Positions 58,156-64,000 of a DNA stretch of 64,000 bases are shown one piece after another. The stretch comes from Pseudomonas fragi (lineage in GTDB: Bacteria; Pseudomonadota; Gammaproteobacteria; Pseudomonadales; Pseudomonadaceae), in assembly GCF_002269505.1 (NCBI RefSeq), contig NZ_NQKQ01000027.1, positions 1-64,000 on the forward strand. The letters are read 5' to 3'. Numbering within the stretch: position 1 is the stretch's first letter; every line of letters starts with the position of its first letter. The notes beneath the pieces were generated by a model that did no database searches, was not told where the DNA came from, and saw only the letters and a program-made list of their open reading frames with translations. The position numbers and the translations under genes are program-made.

Positions 58156-58835
58156 GCAACCCGCGTTCAGGTTTTGGCCTTATCGAGCTGATGGTGGCTC
58201 TGGCGCTGGGAATGCTGGTGGTGCTGGGAATGACCCAGATGTTCTCAAGCTGTCGCGAGGCTTATCTAAGTCAGCAGTCATCGGCAATGCTGCAAGAAGA
58301 TGCGCGTTATGTGCTGAGTAAACTGGCTCGGGAGATACGCATGGCGGGCATGCTTGGTTGTCTTTCGATCGATCGTATTGTTGATGCGCCCCCGGTGTTC
58401 AAAACCCCGGTTTCCTGGCAAGGAGGGGTGCTGCGCATGATCAGTCCGGATGTGGCGCTTCAGGCTGCCAAGCCAGACTGGACTGTGGTTTCGGACTGCG
58501 CAACCTATGCCAGGGCCTATCCGGGGGCAAAGATGACCTTGGCTCCCGGCGAAATGGCGTTTCCCCTGCGTGAGTTGTTTTACCGTTTTGAACATGGGCA
58601 GTTGAAGATCGGGCCCAATAAAACGGTGCTGCTCGACAATGTGGCGGCATTTGACGTGAGTTTTGGCATAGCCGATTTGGCTGGTTCGCACTCGGGCCTG
58701 CGCTATGAATATCGCCTGGCCAAAGGTTCCAGCCTGCGTAGCATACGTATCGGCCTGACATTGCGAGACCGCACCGGCAGGGTCAAGGACCAGGCCTATC
58801 TGTTGGAAGTTGCTTTGCGTAATCTGCTGGCTTAG
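58152..58835 (+). CDS. pilW: PilW-like minor pilin
   Basis: A 227-residue prepilin: cleavage after Gly7 (MSNPRSG/FGLIELMVAL), Glu5 present, followed by a long helix and a PilW domain (LAREIRMAGMLGCLS, and the region near 150-227). Part of the tip complex of type IV pili in Pseudomonas. ATGA overlap with pilV; pilX follows after 10 bases. Confidence 0.88.
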   Translation: MSNPRSGFGLIELMVALALGMLVVLGMTQMFSSCREAYLSQQSSAMLQEDARYVLSKLAREIRMAGMLGCLSIDRIVDAPPVFKTPVSWQGGVLRMISPDVALQAAKPDWTVVSDCATYARAYPGAKMTLAPGEMAFPLRELFYRFEHGQLKIGPNKTVLLDNVAAFDVSFGIADLAGSHSGLRYEYRLAKGSSLRSIRIGLTLRDRTGRVKDQAYLLEVALRNLLA

Positions 58836-58845
58836 GGCTCGAATC

Positions 58846-59388
58846 ATGCTTTTGTCCCTGGGTTATCAACGCGGTATGGCACTGCTGGCCAGCCTGGTTT
58901 TCATGTTGTTGCTCAGCCTGATCGGGATGGCTGCAATGGTCAGTGCGACTTTTCAGGAAAAAATGGCTGCAGGCGTTCAGCACGCCAATCACTCGTTTCA
59001 GGCTGCAGAGGCGGCGCTTGGTAGCGGTGAGGCCTGGCTTCAGATCGAATGGGCCAAGGTGTTGCCTTGCACTTCTCCAGCAAGCTGCAGCCCGCCCATA
59101 GAAGCGCGCACTCAGGTCGCGCCAGGCATCGATCCAGTATCCGGGGTGAGCTGGGACAGCGTTGTGGATGGCTTGTATGGCGTTCAGGACCTTGGGCCAA
59201 GCATTACGCCAGGCCATTTGCCAGTGACGACCACTACTCGTTTGTATCGAATTACCGGTATTGGCTGGCACGGGCAGTCGCGCACGGTACTGGAAAGTAT
59301 TTATGCGCGTTACCAGGGGGCAGATAACGCTTCGCAAGCTGCTATTGCCCATGTTTTTCAGCGGGTCATGTGGCGGCAGTTGCAATAG
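58846..59388 (+). CDS. pilX: PilX-like minor pilin
   Basis: A 180-residue protein with the PilX_N segment (GYQRG/MALLASLVFMLLLSLIGMAAM) and a Cys pair at about 76-82 (PCTSPASC). Position 5 of the mature form is Ala, as in many PilX. I chose the ATG at 58846; earlier codons do not fit the family. Confidence 0.85.
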   Translation: MLLSLGYQRGMALLASLVFMLLLSLIGMAAMVSATFQEKMAAGVQHANHSFQAAEAALGSGEAWLQIEWAKVLPCTSPASCSPPIEARTQVAPGIDPVSGVSWDSVVDGLYGVQDLGPSITPGHLPVTTTTRLYRITGIGWHGQSRTVLESIYARYQGADNASQAAIAHVFQRVMWRQLQ

Positions 59389-59398
59389 GAAACACGAA

Positions 59399-59800
59399 AT
59401 GTATAGACCTGCAGCAGGTTTTACCCTGATCGAGCTGATGATCGTCGTGGTGATCATCGGTATCCTTGGTGCATTCGTTTATCCGTTGTACGGCGATTAT
59501 GTGAAGAGTGCTTATCGCTCTCAAATCATCGTCCTGCTGACGGAACAAGCCCAAAGTCTTGAGCGCTTTTACACAAAAAACGCGGTATATAGCGGCATGA
59601 AAGATCTCAGTTCAGGCAATCAGCACTACGACATCAGTGCCGATCTCGCCGACCACGGCTACTTGCTGCGGGCGACGCCCAAACAGGGTTCAGCAATGGC
59701 AGGGGATCAGTGCGGGAGCTTGACGCTGGCCCACACCGGTTTGGCAGCGATAACCCAGGCAGCCCCAGGCCTGACACTGCAGCAGTGTTGGGGGCGCTAA
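59399..59800 (+). CDS. pilE: PilE-like minor pilin
   Basis: A 133-residue pilin: MYRPAAG/FTLIELMIVVVIIGILGAF, Glu5 present, then YPLYGDYVKSAYRSQI, and a C-terminal Cys pair (DQCGSL and QQCWGR) like the disulphide loop of type IV pilins. AGGA precedes the ATG. It follows pilX directly; the pilY1 tip adhesin normally found between pilX and pilE is absent. Confidence 0.9.
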   Translation: MYRPAAGFTLIELMIVVVIIGILGAFVYPLYGDYVKSAYRSQIIVLLTEQAQSLERFYTKNAVYSGMKDLSSGNQHYDISADLADHGYLLRATPKQGSAMAGDQCGSLTLAHTGLAAITQAAPGLTLQQCWGR

Positions 59801-59833
59801 CGATTGATTTTGAATGACGGGCTGGATTAATAG

Positions 59834-60934
59834 ATGGCTAGGCAGCAACGGGTGGTGATTGTCGGGGGTGGTGTTATTGGCCTGCTGACTGCGTTTAATC
59901 TGGCTGCTGATGTTGAGCAGGTGATTGTGCTGGAGCGGGGCGGGGTGGGGCAGGAGTCCTCCTGGGCGGGCGGTGGCATTGTTTCGCCGCTGTATCCGTG
60001 GCGCTATAACTGTGCTGTTACGGCCCTGGCGCATTGGTCTCAGGACTTTTACCCGCAATTGGCCGAGCGTCTTTTTGCTTCGACGGGTATAGATCCTGAA
60101 GTACACACCACCGGGCTGTATTGGCTGGATCTGGACGATGAAGCTCATGCACTGGAGTGGGCCGGGCTCGAAGGGCGACCACTGGCTGCAGTCGATATGT
60201 CGGCAGTCCATGATGCTGTGCCCGTGTTGGGCGGTGGTTATGGGCACGCCATTTATATGGCCGATGTAGCCAATGTGCGTAATCCGCGGCTGGTCAAATC
60301 GCTGAAGGCGGCACTGCAGGCAATGCCGAATGTCACTGTGCATGAGCAGTGCGAGGTACTCGGGTTTGTCCGCGAAGGCGAAAGAGTTTGCGGGGTCAAT
60401 ACGGCCCGGGGTGAGATTCGCGGCGACGAGGTAGTGTTGTCGGCGGGGGCCTGGAGCGGCGAGTTGCTGAGCGGGCTTGGGCTGGAGTTGCCAGTGGAGC
60501 CGGTCAAGGGTCAGATGATCCTGTACAAGTGCGCATCTGACTTTTTGTCGTGCATGGTGCTCGCAAAAGGGCGTTATGCGATTCCGCGTCGCGATGGTCA
60601 TATCCTGATCGGAAGCACGCTGGAGCATGAAGGCTTTGATAAAACCCCGACCCTTACGGCCCTTGAGAGCCTCAAGGCTTCGGCAGTCGAATTGATCCCG
60701 GCCTTGGCCGATGCGCAAGTGGTGGGGCACTGGGCTGGGTTACGGCCGGGCTCTCCCGAGGGTATTCCGTATATAGGCCGGGTTGCAGGGTTTGACGGCT
60801 TGTGGCTCAACTGCGGGCATTACCGCAACGGGCTGGTATTGGCGCCGGCGTCCTGCCAATTATTCGCGGACTTGCTGCTGGGGCGTGAGCCGATTATCGA
60901 TCCGGCGCCTTATGCGCCAGAGGGGCGGATTTAA
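59834..60934 (+). CDS. thiO: Glycine oxidase ThiO
   Basis: FAD-dependent oxidase that makes the imine precursor for the thiazole of thiamine. It has 366 residues: GGGVIGLLTAFNLA (FAD) at the start, GHWAGLRPGSPEGIPYIG and NCGHYRNGLVLAPASC at the end are family motifs. Stands alone after the pilin cluster, as in other Pseudomonas. Confidence 0.93.
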   Translation: MARQQRVVIVGGGVIGLLTAFNLAADVEQVIVLERGGVGQESSWAGGGIVSPLYPWRYNCAVTALAHWSQDFYPQLAERLFASTGIDPEVHTTGLYWLDLDDEAHALEWAGLEGRPLAAVDMSAVHDAVPVLGGGYGHAIYMADVANVRNPRLVKSLKAALQAMPNVTVHEQCEVLGFVREGERVCGVNTARGEIRGDEVVLSAGAWSGELLSGLGLELPVEPVKGQMILYKCASDFLSCMVLAKGRYAIPRRDGHILIGSTLEHEGFDKTPTLTALESLKASAVELIPALADAQVVGHWAGLRPGSPEGIPYIGRVAGFDGLWLNCGHYRNGLVLAPASCQLFADLLLGREPIIDPAPYAPEGRI

Positions 60935-60991
60935 GCGGCTACAAAAACAGAGGGATTTCTGGAGATACTCTGTTGTAGATCAAGCCCTCTT

Positions 60992-61042
60992 GTGGGAGCG
61001 AGCCTGCTCGCGAACGACCTTCGCGAGCAGGCTCGCTCCCAC
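60992..61042. repeat. REP-type hairpin
   Basis: GTGGGAGCGAGCCTGCTCGCGAA and TTCGCGAGCAGGCTCGCTCCCAC, 23-base perfect arms around CGACC. Confidence 0.93.
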
Positions 61043-61060
61043 AGTTGCCGTTTTCCTGTC

Positions 61061-61081
61061 GTAGCCTGCGGCAGCGACTAC
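61061..61081. repeat. Short GTAGTCGCTG-family copy
   Basis: GTAGCCTGCGGCAGCGACTAC: the outer ends of the family palindrome with an almost empty centre, right after the REP hairpin. Confidence 0.6.
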
Positions 61082-61088
61082 AGGTGGT

Positions 61089-61319
61089 TTAACCCCTTGG
61101 CTTTGGCCCTTGCTCCAGATGCTGTTGGGTGCAGTACCACTCCTGCTTCTGGCTCAAGGCGCGGTCACGGGGCAGGTGTACGCCACAGTGGGCGCAGCGC
61201 ACCATTGGCTGAGCGCCCGGGTCGACCGGTTTTTTGCTCTCGGCCATACCGGCTTTGTATTTGCGCCACAGCCAAACACCTGCAGCAATCAGCGCAGCCC
61301 AGATCAGTAAACGAAGCAT
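61089..61319 (-). CDS. Small PP0621-like membrane-anchored zinc-ribbon protein
   Basis: A 76-residue protein with one N-terminal membrane helix (LLIWAALIAAGVWLWRKY) and a Cys/His ribbon (CAHCGVHLP...YCTQQH). It matches the PP0621 family of Pseudomonas (from memory); the function is unknown. In PAO1, pilS/pilR lie in this neighbourhood, between thiO and bamD; they are absent here. Confidence 0.82.
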   Translation of the reverse strand: MLRLLIWAALIAAGVWLWRKYKAGMAESKKPVDPGAQPMVRCAHCGVHLPRDRALSQKQEWYCTQQHLEQGPKPRG

Positions 61320-61394
61320 GGTTATTCGCTATTCGAGAAAAGATGCACCAGTTTAGCCAAGGACCTGGCAGGCGCACAGCGGCAAATCAAACAT

Positions 61395-61423
61395 AAAAAA
61401 AGAGCTCCGAAGAGCTCTTTTTT
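61395..61423. terminator. bamD terminator (bidirectional)
   Basis: AAAAAAAGAGCTC-CGAA-GAGCTCTTTTTT; serves bamD on the minus strand. Confidence 0.93.
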
Positions 61424-61437
61424 CAGACGCTGAACGA

Positions 61438-62451
61438 TCAGTCAAACAGGCCCAGGGTCATATAGCTGAACCAGGAGCGGCTTTTGCCTTCAGCTTGCGG
61501 CTCTTCGATGATGTTGCCATCCGCATCTTTGGGCTTCAGCTCGGCCGGGATTGCATCCTTGGCATCCTGGTACTGCTTCTGGATATCCATGTTTGCACGG
61601 GTTTCACCCGGTGGCAGCGGTGTGCTGGATTCGATCATGCCCAATGTGGCCTTGCTCAGCCACGAACGGTTGTCCGACTCGGAAACCTGCGGCACAAATT
61701 GACCGTCTACCAGGCTCGGGTGATCCGGGTAGTTGGTCTTGAGCACTTCAAGGCTGGTGTTGGCCAGCTGGTCGAGGTGCATGCGCTGGTAGGACTCAAC
61801 CATCACCGCCAGGCCATCGCCGACCGAAGGGGTTTCCTGGAAGTTTTCGACCACATAACGGCCACGGTTGGCAGCGGCTACATAAGCCTGACGAGTCAGG
61901 TAGTAATCGGCTACGTGAATTTCATACGCTGCAAGCAGGTTGCGCAGGTAGATCATGCGCTGCTTGGCATCAGGTGCGTAGCGGCTGTTGGGGAACCGGC
62001 TGGTGAGCTGGGCGAACTCGTTGTAGGAGTCGCGTGCAGCGCCCGGGTCCCGCTTGGTCATGTCCAGCGGCAGGAAGCGCGCCAGCAGGCCAACATCCTG
62101 GTCAAACGAAGTCAGGCCTTTAAGGTAATAGGCATAATCAACGTTGGGATGCTGTGGATGCAGACGGATAAACCGTTCGGCAGCCGACTTGGCCGCTTCG
62201 GGCTCGGAGTTCTTGTAGTAGGCGTAAATCAGTTCAAGCTGGGCCTGGTCGGCGTAGCGACCGAACGGGTAGCGTGATTCAAGTGCCTTGAGTTTGGCGG
62301 TAGCACTGGTATAGCTGTGGTTGTCCAGGTCGGCCTGTGCCTGCTGGTACAGCTCGACTTCGCTGAGGTTTTCGTCAACGACTTCTTTAGTCGACGAGCA
62401 AGCGGCAGTCAGTGCGAGGATGGCGATCAGCAGCAGGTGTCTCACTTGCAT
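61438..62451 (-). CDS. bamD: Outer-membrane assembly lipoprotein BamD
   Basis: A 337-residue essential lipoprotein of the Bam complex that inserts outer-membrane beta-barrels. Signal peptide with lipobox LTAAC (about 20), followed by five TPR-like repeats ([47 protein letters not shown]). I chose the ATG at 62451 because it starts a clean signal peptide; upstream codons to 62535 would hide it. Divergent from rluD. Confidence 0.96.
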   Translation of the reverse strand: MQVRHLLLIAILALTAACSSTKEVVDENLSEVELYQQAQADLDNHSYTSATAKLKALESRYPFGRYADQAQLELIYAYYKNSEPEAAKSAAERFIRLHPQHPNVDYAYYLKGLTSFDQDVGLLARFLPLDMTKRDPGAARDSYNEFAQLTSRFPNSRYAPDAKQRMIYLRNLLAAYEIHVADYYLTRQAYVAAANRGRYVVENFQETPSVGDGLAVMVESYQRMHLDQLANTSLEVLKTNYPDHPSLVDGQFVPQVSESDNRSWLSKATLGMIESSTPLPPGETRANMDIQKQYQDAKDAIPAELKPKDADGNIIEEPQAEGKSRSWFSYMTLGLFD

Positions 62452-62593
62452 GGCGGCTTGCGTCCCTATGACGGCCGCTGTCTTGGGCGGGTCCGTCCTG
62501 TTATGATGAGTGCCCCGTGAAAAGCCTCGGGGCAAAAGACGCCGTATTTAACCACAAGCGCGCAGCCGAAACCAAAGGCTTGGCGCGGTCCTG

Positions 62594-63562
62594 ATGAGCA
62601 TGTCCGAGAAAATTCAACTTCGCGAAGAGGTGCCGTCCGAACTGGGTGGCCAACGCCTCGATCAAGTCGCCGCACAATTATTCGCTGAGCACTCGCGCTC
62701 GCGCCTTTCCGCCTGGATCAAAGACGGCCGCCTTACTGTGGACGGAGCCGTCATACGCCCCCGTGACATCGTACACGGCGGTGCCATCCTGGAGCTGACT
62801 GCAGAGCAGGAAGCCCAGGGTGAATGGATCGCTGAAGACATCCCCCTGGATATCGTCTACGAAGACGATGACATCCTGGTCATCAACAAGCCTGCGGGCC
62901 TGGTGGTGCACCCGGCTGCAGGGCATGCCAGTGGTACTTTGCTCAACGCCTTGCTGCACCACGTACCGGACATTATCAATGTTCCGCGTGCGGGGATCGT
63001 GCATCGCCTGGACAAGGACACCACCGGTCTGATGGTGGTCGCCAAGACCATCCAGGCGCAGACGCAACTGGTTACACAGTTGCAGAGCCGCAGTGTCAGC
63101 CGTATCTATGAGTGCATCGTTATCGGTGTCGTCACTGCCGGGGGCAAGATCGACGCGCCTATCGGCCGTCACGGCCAGCAGCGCCAGCGCATGGCGGTAA
63201 TGGAAGGCGGCAAGCAGGCGGTGAGTCATTACCGTGTGCTTGAGCGTTTCCGTTCCCACACCCATGTTCGGGTCAAGCTCGAAACCGGTCGTACGCACCA
63301 GATCCGTGTGCATATGTCTCATATCAACTTCCCGTTGGTCGGAGATCCTGCCTACGGTGGTCGCTTCCGTATTCCGCCGTCTGCCAGTGTGACGATGGTC
63401 GAGTCACTGAAAAGCTTCCCGCGTCAGGCGCTCCATGCCCGTTTCCTCGAGCTGGATCATCCGACGACCGGTAAGCGCATGAGCTGGGAATCGCCTCTTC
63501 CAGACGATTTTGTCTGGTTGTTGACCCTGCTCAAGCAAGACCGTGAGGCATTCATCGGGTGA
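62594..63562 (+). CDS. rluD: 23S rRNA pseudouridine synthase RluD
   Basis: Makes pseudouridine at 1911, 1915 and 1917 of 23S rRNA helix 69. It has 322 residues: S4 RNA-binding domain (about 15-75) and catalytic domain with Asp140 in HRLDKDTTG. The start may be 62594 or 62600 (MSMSEK). The stop overlaps the pgeF GTG. Confidence 0.96.
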   Translation: MSMSEKIQLREEVPSELGGQRLDQVAAQLFAEHSRSRLSAWIKDGRLTVDGAVIRPRDIVHGGAILELTAEQEAQGEWIAEDIPLDIVYEDDDILVINKPAGLVVHPAAGHASGTLLNALLHHVPDIINVPRAGIVHRLDKDTTGLMVVAKTIQAQTQLVTQLQSRSVSRIYECIVIGVVTAGGKIDAPIGRHGQQRQRMAVMEGGKQAVSHYRVLERFRSHTHVRVKLETGRTHQIRVHMSHINFPLVGDPAYGGRFRIPPSASVTMVESLKSFPRQALHARFLELDHPTTGKRMSWESPLPDDFVWLLTLLKQDREAFIG

Positions 63563-64000
63563 ACACCTTCCTGATTCCTGACTGGCCTGCGCCGGCAGGC
63601 ATCAGGGCCTGTGTGACTACTCGTGCGGGCGGCGTCAGTGTGGCGCCGTTCGACAGCTTCAACCTGGGCGACCATGTGGGCGACGACCCTGTTGCCGTTG
63701 CGCACAATCGCCAACGCCTTACCCATATTTTCGACGTGCAGCCCGCCTGGCTTAGTCAGGTTCACGGGGTTGTCGTCGCACCTGCCAATCCCGAACTGAT
63801 TGTCGAAGCTGACGCCAGCTGGACAGCAACTCCCGGAATTGCCTGCACCGCAATGACCGCAGATTGCCTGCCCGCGCTGTTTTGCGACCGTGCTGGTACT
63901 CGTGTTGCTGCAGCCCATGCCGGGTGGCGCGGGCTGGCGGCAGGAGTGCTTGAAGCTGCGGCGCAAAGCCTCAATGTAGAGCCCCGGGAGATTCTTGTGT
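63559..64000 (+). CDS. pgeF: PgeF/YfiH (polyphenol oxidase family), start only
   Basis: The first 147 residues of a protein cut by the window edge. Starts at GTG (63559), overlapping the rluD stop (GTGA): NTFLIPDWPAPAGIRACVTTRAGG. The metal/active-site residues are visible: His in LSQVHGV, Cys in TADCLPALF and His in AAHAGWRG. The family edits wrong amino acids in peptidoglycan precursors. Usually followed by clpB. Confidence 0.92.
   Translation, partial: MNTFLIPDWPAPAGIRACVTTRAGGVSVAPFDSFNLGDHVGDDPVAVAHNRQRLTHIFDVQPAWLSQVHGVVVAPANPELIVEADASWTATPGIACTAMTADCLPALFCDRAGTRVAAAHAGWRGLAAGVLEAAAQSLNVEPREILV

Overview
The window is chromosomal DNA from a Pseudomonas, most likely of the fluorescens lineage (species not assigned). 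Evidence: gene order from katB to the obg/ileS/pil/bamD/rluD block matches the Pseudomonas core genome as I remember it from P. aeruginosa PAO1 (katB-ankB, radA, cstA-yjiX-yjiA, glyA-morA; ispB-rplU-rpmA-obg-proB-creA-rpsT-murJ-ribF-ileS-lspA-fkpB-ispH-pilins-thiO, bamD, rluD). Many GTGGGAGC...GCTCCCAC REP-type palindromes lie between genes, and proteins read as typical Pseudomonas orthologues. No tRNA, rRNA, CRISPR array, insertion sequence or prophage was seen.

Layout. 1-5.4 kb: a haem-acquisition operon hasA-hasD-hasE-hasF (haemophore plus its own type I secretion machine); its receptor gene hasR is not in the window. 5.5-8 kb: trmA and an NCS2 purine permease on the minus strand. 8.1-13 kb: a small secreted protein, an MFS exporter, and the cyanide-insensitive bd-type oxidase cioAB with a small DUF2474-like subunit, preceded by a perfect ANR/FNR box. 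13-16.7 kb: rlmG, an orphan LuxR-type regulator, a ferredoxin-NADP reductase and mscL. 16.9-20.5 kb: periplasmic catalase katB with ankB, then radA. 20.6-26 kb: the carbon-starvation/peptide uptake group cstA-yjiX-yjiA, an A/T-rich orphan gene, and glyA. 26-30 kb: the large PAS-GGDEF-EAL sensor morA. 30-41.6 kb: ettA, gdhA, a chorismate mutase with a DUF4105 membrane/periplasmic protein, a DUF3015 protein, a Lon-like protease and a large unrecognised lipoprotein. 41.7-45 kb: yqhA, fklB, an iron-regulated small gene with a good Fur box, yjdM and ispB.

45-57 kb is a dense housekeeping run: ribosomal proteins L21 and L27, ObgE, proline synthesis (proB), creA, S20, the lipid II flippase murJ, and a translationally coupled chain ribF-ileS-lspA-fkpB with start/stop overlaps, then ispH. 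57-60 kb holds a minimal minor-pilin cluster (fimT-like, an 80-residue PilV, PilW, PilX, PilE) that lacks pilY1; thiO and a small zinc-ribbon-like gene follow, with no pilSR. The window ends in bamD, rluD and the start of pgeF (yfiH).

The window is mostly core genome, and I do not see a complete undescribed multi-gene system. The best leads are the orphan LuxR regulator with altered ligand-pocket residues, the stripped-down pilin cluster with a truncated PilV and a Gln5 FimT-like pilin, the haemophore with a lengthened haem loop, a Lon-like protease whose Walker A lysine is arginine, the A/T-rich orphan at 24.1-24.7 kb, and three families of intergenic palindromes, one with perfect 34-base arms.
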